In this document: piece after piece, positions 7,790-17,039 of the stretch | Layout of the letters: each line of letters starts with the position of its first letter | How positions within the stretch are numbered: position 1 is the first letter of the stretch | Source: Thalassovita litoralis | Lineage (GTDB): Bacteria; Pseudomonadota; Alphaproteobacteria; Rhodobacterales; Rhodobacteraceae | Length of the DNA stretch: 64,000 bases | Direction: 5' to 3' | Assembly: GCF_900182725.1 (NCBI RefSeq) | Contig: NZ_FXTO01000004.1 | Span: 62,001-126,000, forward strand | Notes under the pieces: model-generated | Seen by the model: the letters and a program-made list of their open reading frames with translations, nothing else | Database searches by the model: none | What the model was told of the DNA's origin: nothing | Made by a program: the position numbers and the translations under genes

Positions 7790-8743
7790 TTATTTCCGCC
7801 AGTCGGTCGAGGCGCTGCCGATCTGATCCATATCATAAGGCGTGGTCAGATAGATTTCTGAAATCCAGTTGCCATACAGCAAATGCGCATGGCTGCGCCA
7901 ACGGTTCTGCGGCTGTTTGCTGGGGTCGTTATCGGGGAAATAGTTCAACGGTAACTGAATTTCCGCGCCTTCGATCTGGTTGCTGGCCAGATCACGCTGA
8001 TATTCCTCGTTCAGCGTGCCGCTGTCATATTCCAGATGGTTGAAGATATAGATTGCCCGATGCGCCGGGTCTTCGACCAGCGCGGGGCCAACCACATCGG
8101 AATGCAGCAGGATCGGCAGGCCAGCGGCTTCGATCTCGTCACGGCGCATTTCCGTCCAACGGCTGACGGGCATAATCAGATCATCAGAAAATCCACGCAA
8201 ATAAGGGCTTTGCGGGGCAAAGTTCATGTGGCGATAACAGCCGAACAGTTTCTTATCCAGAACGTATTTATGGACGTTGTGGAAATAGTGGATCATCGCC
8301 ATGCCACCCCAGCACACGCCAAAGGTGGAATGCACATGGGTTTGGGTCCAGTCGAACACCTGTTTCAGCTCGTCCCAATAGGTCACGTCCTCGAACGGCA
8401 GGTGTTCGATCGGGGCGCCGGTGATGATCAGCCCGTCGAATTTTTCGCCGCTGGCCTTCACCTCGGAAAACGGGCGGTAAAAGCTTTCCAGATGGTCGGC
8501 CCCGGTGTTTTTCGATTCATGTTCGCTCATGCGGATCAGCGAAAATTCGATCTGCAAGGGCGTGGCGCCGATCAGCCGGGCGAACTGATTTTCGGTCTGA
8601 ATCTTCTTTGGCATCAGGTTCAGCAACCCAATCCGCAGCGGGCGAATGTCCTGATGGGCGGCCATCTCCTCGGACATGACCATCACGCCTTCTTGCGTCA
8701 GCACGTTATAGGCAGGCAGATCACGAGGCAGTTTGATGGGCAT
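7790..8743 (-). CDS. metA: homoserine O-acyltransferase MetA (probably acetyltransferase)
   Basis: A 317-residue MetA, the first committed enzyme of methionine biosynthesis. The catalytic cysteine is Cys144 in STFGVCWGG, and the His/Glu pair sits in FNHLEYD. The acyl-CoA specificity position, glycine in the succinyl-CoA-using E. coli enzyme (GAPLGLV), is glutamate here (GAPIEHL, Glu113), which predicts acetyl-CoA use (EC 2.3.1.31). Only 43 bases separate it from the next upstream gene, leaving no room for a SAM-II riboswitch of the kind found before some alphaproteobacterial met genes. Confidence 0.93.
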   Translation of the reverse strand: MPIKLPRDLPAYNVLTQEGVMVMSEEMAAHQDIRPLRIGLLNLMPKKIQTENQFARLIGATPLQIEFSLIRMSEHESKNTGADHLESFYRPFSEVKASGEKFDGLIITGAPIEHLPFEDVTYWDELKQVFDWTQTHVHSTFGVCWGGMAMIHYFHNVHKYVLDKKLFGCYRHMNFAPQSPYLRGFSDDLIMPVSRWTEMRRDEIEAAGLPILLHSDVVGPALVEDPAHRAIYIFNHLEYDSGTLNEEYQRDLASNQIEGAEIQLPLNYFPDNDPSKQPQNRWRSHAHLLYGNWISEIYLTTPYDMDQIGSASTDWRK

Positions 8744-8786
8744 GGTTCTCAGGCTCCGAAGGTAAAAGGATCAGATAGGGCGGGGA

Positions 8787-9647
8787 TCAGCGCCGCTCAA
8801 GCGCGGCGGCAATCAGGGTATCAAAATCATCGGCGGTTTTGACCTGTGCGATTTCATCGGCGGTCACGGTCACACCCCAGTTCCGGGCCATCGCGTCATA
8901 GCGGGGCTGCCGGTGTGCCAACGCCTGTGCATATGTCCAGCGGATAAACGCATCGGGGTCCACACGGGTTTCATCGCCATCGTGGCGGTTTAGGTATTCG
9001 TCCCAGACGCGGGTCAGGAATGCCCCCTGATAGGACATCGGCTTGGGTGCCTTGTCAAAGCGGCGGATCAGTTCGGCGGTATGGGCATCATCGCCTTTGA
9101 TCCACACCATCAGCGTATGGTCCGACAGGGTTTTCAGCACCAGATCATCGGGATCGACGGGGTTGACCCATTCACAAATCGACCCGCCCGTATCGCAGAT
9201 GAAATGCGGATAATTGTACAACGCTTCGGCCCGGTCGATGAAATAGGGCGTGTCCAGCAGGGCCTTGATCTCGGCCTGCCGGAATTGTTCCTGACGGCGG
9301 GTATATTCCACATAGTCCAGCCCACCCTTAGCCGGATTACCGGGTTTGCCCAAATAGGACGACACAGGGGTCAGGTTATGAAAGGTGATGTTCGATCCGA
9401 TATAGATCGAATCCGACATCAACAAATCGCGCAGGAACGGCACTTTCATCGCCTCGCGCTTGGCGTTATCGGCGATATATTCGCCCATGTAGCGGGTGCC
9501 GATCCGATAGTCGATCGAGTAGTGAAACCAATCCCCCTGATCGCGCAGCATGTTCGAAATATGGGTTTTGCCCAGCCCGGACATGCCGAAAAACAGCACT
9601 TTCTTTTTCGGCGCGGCCAGCCAGTCTTTTGCGGTATCGTAGATCAT
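8787..9647 (-). CDS. P-loop ATPase-like protein of unknown function
   Basis: A 286-residue protein that I do not recognise beyond its nucleotide-binding loop. GMSGLGKTHISNML (about 21-34) is a clean Walker A motif near the N-terminus, and HFICDTGGSICEW (about 152-164) is a plausible Walker B or switch region. There is no signal peptide and no membrane segment; the C-terminal part is helical and charged. The layout resembles small nucleotide kinases or chaperone-like ATPases. It lies 43 bases upstream of metA on the same strand, so co-expression is possible. The ATG follows a GGGGAAG ribosome site. Confidence 0.7.
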   Translation of the reverse strand: MIYDTAKDWLAAPKKKVLFFGMSGLGKTHISNMLRDQGDWFHYSIDYRIGTRYMGEYIADNAKREAMKVPFLRDLLMSDSIYIGSNITFHNLTPVSSYLGKPGNPAKGGLDYVEYTRRQEQFRQAEIKALLDTPYFIDRAEALYNYPHFICDTGGSICEWVNPVDPDDLVLKTLSDHTLMVWIKGDDAHTAELIRRFDKAPKPMSYQGAFLTRVWDEYLNRHDGDETRVDPDAFIRWTYAQALAHRQPRYDAMARNWGVTVTADEIAQVKTADDFDTLIAAALERR

Positions 9648-9695
9648 CGAACTTCCCCTTGCGCCGCAAACTCCTAGCCGTGCAGGGCGGGGGGG

Positions 9696-10622
9696 TCAAA
9701 CCCTATTGCGGATGCGCCGGGTGCGCAGCTTGCGCAGTACCCGCCCGTCAATCACGATCAGCCCCGCCGCCAGTAGGGCAAACCCACCATAGGCCCGTGG
9801 CGGCAGCACCTCTTGCAGCGCGATCGCGCCCAGCAGGATCGCAAAAGGCGCGACCATCAGCGTCACCAGCATCAGGTTCCCCGATCCCGCCATGCCCAGA
9901 ACCCGGTAATACAACAGGTAGGCCCCTGCCGTGGCGACCAGCGCCAGATACCCCAGTGCGGCCCATGTCTGGGGCAGGGTGGGCAGATGCGCTGCGCCCT
10001 CGGTCCACAGTGCCAGTGGCACCATGATCAGCGTCGACCCGGTCAACATCCCCGCCGCGGCCAGTTGCGGCGTTTGCCCGCCCAATGTTTTACGCGCCCA
10101 CGCCCCGGCCAAGGCATACGACAGCGCGGCCCCCAGAACTGCCAACTGTCCGGCGGATGCAAGGTTCAACTGTTTCAGCGCGGACAGCCCGATAATCACC
10201 GTTGCCCCGCTAAATCCCAGCGCAACGCCCCACAGCTTGTTCGCGGTCAGGCGTTCGTCTGAAAACACCAGTGCCGCGATCAGCACCCCAAACACCGCCG
10301 TCACCGCATTCAGGATCGAGGCCAGACCGGAACTGATATGCTGCTGCCCCCATGTGATCAGGGTGAACGGAATGGCATTGTTCAGCAGTCCCATAATCAG
10401 AAACGCCCCCCAAACCCGCGCCTGCCGTGGCACCGCAATGCCCCGCCACGCCACATACCCCCACAACACCAGCGCCGCGATCAACACCCGCAACGCCACG
10501 GTCCACATCGGCCCATAGTCCCGCAGGATCACCGCATTGGACAAAAAACTGCCGCCCCAGATCAGGGCCAGCAAGGTCAACTCGGCCCAGGCACGCGGGG
10601 CAATGGATTTCTGTGTCATCAT
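9696..10622 (-). CDS. EamA/DMT family transporter
   Basis: A 308-residue inner-membrane protein with about ten hydrophobic helices and the two EamA repeats of the drug/metabolite transporter superfamily (first repeat starting LLALIWGGSFLSNAV, second after about 160). Such proteins export amino acids, purines or other metabolites; the substrate is unreadable. It has a basic C-terminal tail. A second EamA gene follows upstream on the same strand after a 98-base gap, but the two are only distantly alike and need not act together. Confidence 0.88.
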   Translation of the reverse strand: MMTQKSIAPRAWAELTLLALIWGGSFLSNAVILRDYGPMWTVALRVLIAALVLWGYVAWRGIAVPRQARVWGAFLIMGLLNNAIPFTLITWGQQHISSGLASILNAVTAVFGVLIAALVFSDERLTANKLWGVALGFSGATVIIGLSALKQLNLASAGQLAVLGAALSYALAGAWARKTLGGQTPQLAAAGMLTGSTLIMVPLALWTEGAAHLPTLPQTWAALGYLALVATAGAYLLYYRVLGMAGSGNLMLVTLMVAPFAILLGAIALQEVLPPRAYGGFALLAAGLIVIDGRVLRKLRTRRIRNRV

Positions 10623-10720
10623 GGCGCGACATTAGAAGCGGTTCACAGGCCCGCCAATCCGAAAGCTGCGGAATGTGGGGATGGGCGTTTGGCTACGTCG
10701 GATGATCCGTGTGGTAGGGA

Positions 10721-11593
10721 TCACACCCGCTTGCGGGTTTCGGCCCAGATGTTCAGGTAGTTGCCCCCGAAAATCACCAGCGCGCCGATGATGATCCACA
10801 GATCCAGCGCCTCGCCATACAGGGCCATGCCCACCAGCGCGATCAGCGGCAGGCGGGTGAAATCTATCGGCATGACCACCGTTGCCGGGGCCAGCCCCAA
10901 TGCTGTGGTCAGGCAGAAATGCGCCACCAGACCGGCGCAGCCGATCAGCGCCAGCCAGGGCAGCGACGCCGCCGAAGGCAGTGCAATATCGCCATCGTAC
11001 CCGGCGCAGATCAGGCCGAAAACGGCTTGCATGACCGTCAGATAAAACAGAATGCAGGTGATGGTTTCAGTCCGCGTCAGCTTGCGGGTGAAAATGGCCG
11101 ACCCGGCGAACCCAATCGCGGCCAGCGCCGCCGTGACCTGTCCGAATTGCAGGGTTTCGGGGGTGGGGCGGGCGACGATCAGAATCCCGATAAATCCGAT
11201 GACGGCGGCCAGCGCCCGCACTGGCGTTAGCCGTTCGCCCAGCACCAGTGGCGACAAAACGATTACCCACAGGGGCGAGGTGAACTCCAGCGCAAAGACC
11301 TGCGCCAGCGGGATGACGGTGATGGAATAGAACCACAGGTTTTGCCCGGCGAAATGCGACAGGTTCCGAACCAGATGCAAACCCAGATTGCGCCGCGTGA
11401 TCTGCCCCCAGGTTCCTGCCACCCCGGACACCACCAGCACGATCACCACGCCCACAAAGCTGCGGTACATCATGATTTCGAACGTATCCAGCTCAAAGCT
11501 GACAGCCCGCCCGGCAATGGCCATCGCGGTGAATGAGGCAATCGCACCGATCATCCACAGCGCTGCATTGAATACATTTGCCCGCGGGTCCAT
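10721..11593 (-). CDS. EamA/DMT family transporter
   Basis: A 290-residue inner-membrane protein with about ten transmembrane helices and two EamA repeats (LDTFEIMMYRSFVGVVIVLV in the first; FYLTVMQAVFGLICAGY in the second). It belongs to the RhaT/EamA-type exporters of the drug/metabolite superfamily. No motif fixes its substrate. It is in tandem with another EamA gene downstream. Directly upstream lies a copy of a dispersed palindromic repeat and then guaA. Confidence 0.88.
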   Translation of the reverse strand: MDPRANVFNAALWMIGAIASFTAMAIAGRAVSFELDTFEIMMYRSFVGVVIVLVVSGVAGTWGQITRRNLGLHLVRNLSHFAGQNLWFYSITVIPLAQVFALEFTSPLWVIVLSPLVLGERLTPVRALAAVIGFIGILIVARPTPETLQFGQVTAALAAIGFAGSAIFTRKLTRTETITCILFYLTVMQAVFGLICAGYDGDIALPSAASLPWLALIGCAGLVAHFCLTTALGLAPATVVMPIDFTRLPLIALVGMALYGEALDLWIIIGALVIFGGNYLNIWAETRKRV

Positions 11594-11604
11594 CGTTGCG
11601 TCCG

Positions 11605-11682
11605 TTCTTTCTTGGGGGAAATATTCCGGGGGTGAAGGTTGGAAATCTTAGATTTTCAACCGAGGGGGCAGCGCCCCCTCGA
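11605..11682. repeat. dispersed palindromic intergenic repeat, copy 1
   Basis: Between guaA and the EamA gene. It holds a GAGGGGGC/GCCCCCTC palindrome (11661-11681), an inner inverted repeat around TTAGATTT, and the string CCCCCGGAATATTT...CCAAGAAAGA on the minus strand. The same ordered pieces recur at 20078-20120, so this is a repeat family and not only a terminator. Confidence 0.55.
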
Positions 11683-11701
11683 CCCGCGCGCCGCAGGCGG
11701 C

Positions 11702-13273
11702 TTATTCCAGTTCGATCGTTCCCGGCGGTTTCGAGGTGCAGTCATAGAACACACGGTTCACGCCCTTCACCTCGTTGATGATCCGGGTCGAGGTTTCCCC
11801 AAGGAAGTCATGCGTGAACGGATAATAATCCGCCGTCATCCCATCGACCGAGGTCACTGCCCGCAATGCCAGCGCGTAATCATAGGTCCGCCCGTCGCCC
11901 ATGACCCCCACGGTGCGCATCGGCAGAATCGCCGCGAAGGCCTGCCAGATGTCATCATACAGCCCGTGTTTGCGAATTTGGTCGATATAAACCGCATCCG
12001 CCTTGCGCAGGATTTCCAGCTTGTCGCGGGTGATTTCACCGGGGCAGCGGATCGCCAAACCCGGACCGGGGAAGGGGTGGCGCCCGATGAAGCTGGCGGG
12101 CAGGCCCAGTTCGTGACCCAAGGCACGAACCTCGTCCTTGAACAGTTCGCGCAGCGGTTCCACCAGTTTCAGGCCCATCTTTTCCGGCAGGCCACCGACA
12201 TTGTGGTGCGATTTGATCGTGACCGACGGCCCGCCGCTGAAGGACACCGATTCAATGACATCGGGGTACAGCGTACCTTGGGCCAAAAATTCGGCATCTT
12301 TGATTTCGCTGGCGTATTTCTGGAATACGTCGATGAACAATTTGCCAATTGTTTTGCGCTTTGTTTCCGGGTCGGAAACACCTTCCAGTTCACCCAAGAA
12401 CAGATCGCTTTCGTCGGCGTGGATCAGCTTCAGGTTATAATTTTCGCGGAACATCTGAACGACCTGCTCGGCCTCGTTCAGACGCAACAAACCGTGGTCC
12501 ACGAAAACACAGGTCAACTGATCGCCGATCGCTTCGTGCAGCAGGATTGCGGTGACAGAGCTGTCCACCCCGCCTGACAGGCCGCAGATCACCTGTTTGT
12601 CGCCAACTTGTTCGCGGATTTTCTGGATCATTTCCTCGCGGTAGGCACCCATTGTCCAGTCACCGCTGAAACCGGCCAGCTTGATGAAGTTTTCATACAG
12701 CGTGGCACCGTTGGGGGTGTGGTGTACTTCGGGGTGGAATTGTACCGCGTAGAAACGGCGCTCCAGATCGGCGACCATAGCAAACGGTGCGCCGGGCGAG
12801 GTGCCGAACACCTGAAACCCCGGTGCCAGTTCTGCAACGTGATCGCCGTGCGACATCCAGACTTGTTCTTTGCCCGTCGGGTCCATGAACCAGCCATTGA
12901 AGAAATCGGTGTGCATGTCCGTGGCGGTGACATAGGCCCGCCCGAATTCGGCGGTGTGGCTTTCGCCCGCTTCGATCCGGCCACCAAGATCCTGCATCAT
13001 GACCTGTTGGCCATAGCAGATACCCAAAATCGGCACGCCCAGCGTATAGGCCGATTGCGGCGGTCGGGGGCTGCCCTTGCGCGTGACGGAATCCGGCCCG
13101 CCCGAGAAGATGATCGCCTTGGGGGCGAACTCGGTCAGGAAGGCGTCCGATACGTTCTGATAGGGGTGGATTTCACAATAGACATTCAGTTCGCGCAGGC
13201 GGCGCGCGATAAGCTGCGTCACCTGAGAGCCGAAGTCGATGATAAGAAGGCGGTCATGGGTGTCTTGGGTCAT
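11702..13273 (-). CDS. guaA: GMP synthase (glutamine-hydrolysing)
   Basis: A 523-residue GuaA that converts XMP to GMP using glutamine and ATP. The class I glutamine amidotransferase domain comes first (nucleophile Cys86 in GICYGQQ, with His and Glu in FHPEVHH), then the ATP-pyrophosphatase domain with the PP-loop [10 protein letters not shown] at about 232-241. The dimerisation domain ends in KPPGTIELE, the expected GuaA terminus. Length is normal and all catalytic residues are present. It stands alone, with a palindromic repeat downstream. Confidence 0.97.
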   Translation of the reverse strand: MTQDTHDRLLIIDFGSQVTQLIARRLRELNVYCEIHPYQNVSDAFLTEFAPKAIIFSGGPDSVTRKGSPRPPQSAYTLGVPILGICYGQQVMMQDLGGRIEAGESHTAEFGRAYVTATDMHTDFFNGWFMDPTGKEQVWMSHGDHVAELAPGFQVFGTSPGAPFAMVADLERRFYAVQFHPEVHHTPNGATLYENFIKLAGFSGDWTMGAYREEMIQKIREQVGDKQVICGLSGGVDSSVTAILLHEAIGDQLTCVFVDHGLLRLNEAEQVVQMFRENYNLKLIHADESDLFLGELEGVSDPETKRKTIGKLFIDVFQKYASEIKDAEFLAQGTLYPDVIESVSFSGGPSVTIKSHHNVGGLPEKMGLKLVEPLRELFKDEVRALGHELGLPASFIGRHPFPGPGLAIRCPGEITRDKLEILRKADAVYIDQIRKHGLYDDIWQAFAAILPMRTVGVMGDGRTYDYALALRAVTSVDGMTADYYPFTHDFLGETSTRIINEVKGVNRVFYDCTSKPPGTIELE

Positions 13274-13310
13274 GTATGCCCAATACGGCGGGTCGGTTTC
13301 CCGCGCAAGA

Positions 13311-13338
13311 GGCTCTGCGCGGGATCGGGCGCAGAGCC
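13311..13338 (-). terminator. possible terminator of the FadL-type porin gene
   Basis: GGCTCTGCGC and GCGCAGAGCC form a perfect ten-pair stem with an eight-base loop just past the porin stop. The T-run on the minus strand is poor, so termination strength is uncertain. Confidence 0.4.
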
Positions 13339-13354
13339 ATCATTTTAACGGTGT

Positions 13355-14623
13355 TTACCAGCGATAAGTCATGCCAAGGGCAAATTCATTCTGGTTCATC
13401 CGCAGCGTTACGGGCTGGGTCGGTGCAAGGGACGGGTTTGTGCCTGTCACTTCGGCATCCGGCACATGGGTGAAGCTGGCCGTCATGCCCCAGCGCTCGT
13501 TGATTTTGTAGCTGGCACCCACCGAGATGTGCCATTGCGGCGTGGCCGGGGCCAGAATGTTCAGCAAGGCTTCGTCATTCTTGATGAACTTGCTGGAATA
13601 GGACACGCCGCCACGCAGCGTCAGCTTATCTGAATAGCGATAAATAGCGGCCAGACGGATCACATCCATGTCGCCCCAGCCAAAGCCGGGACCGTTGTCT
13701 GCGCCAAACGGGGTAGAGATCACGGCACCGGAATTGGAAATGGATGCCACATCGCTGTAGAAAATCCGCTGATATTCCGTGCTGATCGTCCATTGCGGGG
13801 CAGATGGCGGCGTATAGGCCGCGCCAATGGTTGCCACCGCGGGAATATCGAAATCGCCTTGTTCGGCAAACAATCCCGCGTATTTGTCGAATTTGCTCAT
13901 CTGCATTTTCGACCGATAGGCCAACCCAAAGCTCCATGCGGCGTTGGGTTCATATAGCAAGCCCAGATTGAAACCGCCGCCAGTGGACCAGTCGTCGCCG
14001 TTATTTGTCAAACTGGCGGGGTCCATTGAAAAGCCCGAGAAGTTTTCCAACCCGGTCGCGCTGAACCTTTGGACGGCAAAGACCGGGGCCGCGCCGATGC
14101 TAAGCTGATCATTCACCTGATAGGTATAGTTCACAGCGATGAAAAGCTGTTCCAGATTCACACCCAGCGGGGTGGTGCCTGCGACGCCGAAGCCGGGGAC
14201 GAATACGTTATTGCTGTATTCCGTGTTCATGCCGCCATTGCCGAACATGAACAGGCCCACGGCAGAGCGGTCATTCAGTTTGAAATTCACCCCACCGCAG
14301 GGGATCGCAAATAAGTCATTGCGGCTGTCATAGCTGCCGGGGGCCAGACCGCCTGCGCCCGACACGTCGAAACCACGATCCGGGGCGAATAACGTCAGGC
14401 AGAATCCGGCCTGATTGCCGACTTTCATCCCCATCGCCGGGTTCTGGGCCAGCCCCAGAACGCCAGTGGGAACGGCCACGCCAGACCCGGCCATGCCCTT
14501 TGATCCGCCGCCATAGCCATTGGCGAAATAGCCGTTAGTCGCCTGTGCTGTGCCTGCTGTCATCAGGCCAAGCAGGGCCATCGCGCCGGCAACAGCGTTG
14601 CGGCGCAAGGTTTTGATTTTCAT
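13355..14623 (-). CDS. FadL/OmpP1-type outer-membrane transporter
   Basis: A 422-residue outer-membrane beta-barrel protein counted from MKIKTLRRNAV, which follows a GGGAGAGGAA site; the ATG 27 bases upstream lacks one. The signal peptide ends at TAQA, and the mature protein starts TNGYFANGYGGGSKGMAGSG, matching the NGYFxxGxGxxxxGMGGA-like N-terminus of the FadL/OmpP1/TodX family. FadL proteins carry long-chain fatty acids or hydrophobic compounds across the outer membrane. It ends in a phenylalanine-poor but aromatic strand (GMTYRW), as barrels do. It is divergent from the MttB-family methyltransferase gene. Confidence 0.9.
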   Translation of the reverse strand: MKIKTLRRNAVAGAMALLGLMTAGTAQATNGYFANGYGGGSKGMAGSGVAVPTGVLGLAQNPAMGMKVGNQAGFCLTLFAPDRGFDVSGAGGLAPGSYDSRNDLFAIPCGGVNFKLNDRSAVGLFMFGNGGMNTEYSNNVFVPGFGVAGTTPLGVNLEQLFIAVNYTYQVNDQLSIGAAPVFAVQRFSATGLENFSGFSMDPASLTNNGDDWSTGGGFNLGLLYEPNAAWSFGLAYRSKMQMSKFDKYAGLFAEQGDFDIPAVATIGAAYTPPSAPQWTISTEYQRIFYSDVASISNSGAVISTPFGADNGPGFGWGDMDVIRLAAIYRYSDKLTLRGGVSYSSKFIKNDEALLNILAPATPQWHISVGASYKINERWGMTASFTHVPDAEVTGTNPSLAPTQPVTLRMNQNEFALGMTYRW

Positions 14624-14954
14624 GAAATTTCCTCTCCCTTGGTGGCGCATCCTTCTCCTCTTGATGCGCCCGGTTTTATTGAATCCGCCCCTGTTGCGCC
14701 GGGGCTTGGCGCTTCCTTTTATGTGTGTCCTGTTCGCATTCCGTATTCCGGTTTAAAGATATTTGCATATCAGAATGTGATGTGTCACCCCCCTTTTGCG
14801 TCAAAACGGCGCAAGGGATACCGGGCAGGTTGCAGATTGGCGCACAGCACCGGGCAAAGGTCGCTTTTGCGCCGGAATGGCCGCATTCCATCCAAGATTG
14901 GCAAACTGCACATCGTAAAAAGAAGCCTGACCATCAATTCCAGGAGAATCAGGG
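14624..14954. other. 331-base divergent intergenic region
   Basis: Between the FadL-type porin and the methyltransferase gene. I see no gene in it. It should hold both promoters. The only clear motif is a palindrome GATATTTGCATATC at 14758-14771, centrally placed and a plausible regulator site. The methyltransferase ATG is preceded by CAGGAGAATCAGGG. Confidence 0.5.
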
Positions 14955-16499
14955 ATGAGCGAACAGGCGGTACGCAGACGGACCAGAGGCGGCGGCGGGG
15001 CAGCCCGGCGGGCAGAGCGCAGCGCAGTGTCTTTTGAAACCGCGCGTTTCATCGAACGCAACATCCCCAATCTGGAGATGCTGAACGAAGAGGCGCTGGA
15101 AATCATCGAAACCAACGCCGAAACCATTCTACAGGAAATCGGCGTTAATTTCGTCAACAACCCCGGTGCCTTGGCGCTGTGGCGCGAGGCCGGGGCCGAT
15201 GTGGATGGCGAACGGGTGCGTATTCCGCGCGGATTGGCGCGGGAATTGTGCAAAACCGCGCCGTCATCGTTTACGCAACACGCGCGTAACCCCGAGCGCA
15301 CGGTGGCAATCGGCGGGCGCAATCTGGTGCTGGCCCCGGTTTATGGCCCGCCGTTCGTGCATGACGCCAAAGGCGGACGCCGCTATGCCACGATGGAAGA
15401 TTTCCGCAATTTCGTGAAGCTGGGCTATATGTCCAAATGGCTGCACCATTCCGGCGGCACGGTTTGCGAACCCACGGATATTCCGGTGAACAAGCGCCAT
15501 CTGGATATGCTCTATGCCCATATGACCCTGTCTGATAAGCCGTTCATGGGATCGGTGACGGAACCCAGCCGCGCACAGGATTCCGTGGATATGTGCGAGA
15601 TTCTGTTTGGCAAGGAGTTCGTACAGCAAAACACAGTGATGACATCGCTGATCAACATCAACTCGCCCCTGACGTTTGACGATGTGATGATGGGCAGCCT
15701 GGAGGTCTACGCCCGCAACAATCAGGCCTCGATCATCAGCCCGTTCATTGTGGGCGGGGCGATGGCCCCGGTGTCTGTTGCCGGTACGTTGACGCAGGTC
15801 ATGGCCGAGGTGCTGGCAGGGATCGCCTATAGCCAGTTGGTGCGCAAAGGGGCGCCGGTGATCATGGGGGCGTTTGTGACCTCGATCGACATGAATTCGG
15901 GCGCACCCACCTTTGGCACCCCGGAAGCGGCGCAGATTACCTATGGTGTGGGGCAACTGGCGCGGCGCATGGGGCTGCCGTATCGGTCCTCGGGCGGGTT
16001 TACCGGCTCGAAGTTGCCGGATGCACAGGCCGGATATGAAAGCGCCAATTCGCTGAACATGGGGCTGATGTCTGGCGTCAACTTCATGCTGCACGCCTGT
16101 GGCTGGCTAGAGGGCGGACTGGTGTCGTCCTACGAAAAATTCGTGATGGATGCCGATCAGTTGGGAACGCTGCATAAAATGGCGGCGGGCATTCCCGTGG
16201 ATGAAAACGCTCAAGCGATGGATGCGATCCGCGAGGTCGGCCCCGGTGGGCATTATCTGGGTTGCGCCCACACGCAGGAGAATTTCAAAACTGCGTTCTG
16301 GCGCACCGGCGTTCTGGATTACAAACCCTACGAAGCCTGGGCCGAGGATGGCGCGCGTGACACGATGGCGCTGGCATCCGTCAAGGTTGAAAAGATGCTG
16401 GCCGATTATGTGCAGCCCGCGATTGACCCGGCCACCGCCGAAGCGCTGGCCGCATATGTTGCGCAGAAAAAAGCATCCATGCCGGACGCATTCAGCTAA
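14955..16499 (+). CDS. trimethylamine methyltransferase (MttB) family protein
   Basis: A 514-residue member of the MttB superfamily of corrinoid-dependent methyltransferases. The frame is open throughout with no in-frame amber codon, so this is a non-pyrrolysine homologue like the glycine-betaine methyltransferases (MtgB), not true trimethylamine methyltransferase. The basic N-terminus (RRRTRGGGGAARRAER) is followed by the TIM-barrel family core (LNEEALEIIETNAETILQEI; HDAKGGRRYATMEDF). The methyl donor is probably a quaternary amine or betaine, and the acceptor a cobalamin protein not encoded next to it. A RACE-type corrinoid activator lies at 42470-44503. Confidence 0.88.
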   Translation: MSEQAVRRRTRGGGGAARRAERSAVSFETARFIERNIPNLEMLNEEALEIIETNAETILQEIGVNFVNNPGALALWREAGADVDGERVRIPRGLARELCKTAPSSFTQHARNPERTVAIGGRNLVLAPVYGPPFVHDAKGGRRYATMEDFRNFVKLGYMSKWLHHSGGTVCEPTDIPVNKRHLDMLYAHMTLSDKPFMGSVTEPSRAQDSVDMCEILFGKEFVQQNTVMTSLININSPLTFDDVMMGSLEVYARNNQASIISPFIVGGAMAPVSVAGTLTQVMAEVLAGIAYSQLVRKGAPVIMGAFVTSIDMNSGAPTFGTPEAAQITYGVGQLARRMGLPYRSSGGFTGSKLPDAQAGYESANSLNMGLMSGVNFMLHACGWLEGGLVSSYEKFVMDADQLGTLHKMAAGIPVDENAQAMDAIREVGPGGHYLGCAHTQENFKTAFWRTGVLDYKPYEAWAEDGARDTMALASVKVEKMLADYVQPAIDPATAEALAAYVAQKKASMPDAFS

Positions 16500-16803
16500 C
16501 TGGGTTTTGGGCGCGGGCGTTGTAAGAGCTGCGTAAAATCTGTGCCTCGCCCATCATGGCGATCAATAATTCTACATGCCGCGTGGGGGAATACCGCGCG
16601 GCATTTTCTTTGCGCAGGTCGTTCTGTTCGGTTTCCAGATCCATTAATTTGGCCAGCGCTGCGCCGCTGCGTGGCAGGGTGGCATCCCCCAGAATGCGGC
16701 GCAGATGAATGTCGCGGCGATATTCGGTAACTCCGAACCGGGCTGCCCGGATCAGCAAACGGGGGCGGCGGATGGTGGTCAGCAGGCTTAGCAGGTCCAT
16801 CAT
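16492..16803 (-). CDS. DUF6477 family protein
   Basis: A 103-residue protein with the DUF6477 pattern: RRPRLLIRAARFG near the N-terminus, YRRDIHLRRILG, then PRSGAALAKLMDLE and a C-terminal RHVELLIAMMGEA. No catalytic motif is visible, and it is basic and helical. The start at 16803 follows AAGGATTTTGCC; the neighbouring ATG at 16800 is equally possible. Its 3' end overlaps the convergent methyltransferase gene by eight bases. It is divergent from the DUF6456/GafA-like gene, a pairing that I recall from Rhodobacter capsulatus (rcc01866/rcc01865), suggesting a link to gene-transfer-agent control. Confidence 0.75.
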   Translation of the reverse strand: MMDLLSLLTTIRRPRLLIRAARFGVTEYRRDIHLRRILGDATLPRSGAALAKLMDLETEQNDLRKENAARYSPTRHVELLIAMMGEAQILRSSYNARAQNPVS

Positions 16804-16940
16804 GGCAAAATCCTTTTTCAGCTTTGACGGGAAACAGAATTGCACATGTTTTCGGGTGTTGCGTTCCCGGCCGTTGGGGCGAACGCAATGTTTGAGAGTT
16901 GTTCACCTTTTGGAAACAATTATTGATAAATCGGAAACTG

Positions 16941-16955
16941 TTAACCAACAGGTAA
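16941..16955 (+). promoter_or_regulatory. CtrA-like binding site
   Basis: TTAACCAACAGGTAA matches the CtrA consensus TTAA-N7-TTAA in seven of eight fixed positions, with the extended TTAACCA half-site on the left. It lies between the divergent DUF6477 and DUF6456 genes, about 85 bases before the latter. Binding is inferred from the motif only. Confidence 0.5.
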
Positions 16956-17039
16956 CAATTACACGCGTAGGTTGCGTCCTGTTCTGGGGATAAATTCGTG
17001 GAAATCCCGGACAGTATGAATGACCTAAATGGAGTCGAC

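Noticed and set aside
8744-8786. Possible SAM-II riboswitch before metA
   Set aside because: The gap is 43 bases, too short for the aptamer, and shows no matching pattern.
14955-16499. True pyrrolysine-containing trimethylamine methyltransferase
   Set aside because: No in-frame amber codon is present; the frame is open to its natural stop.
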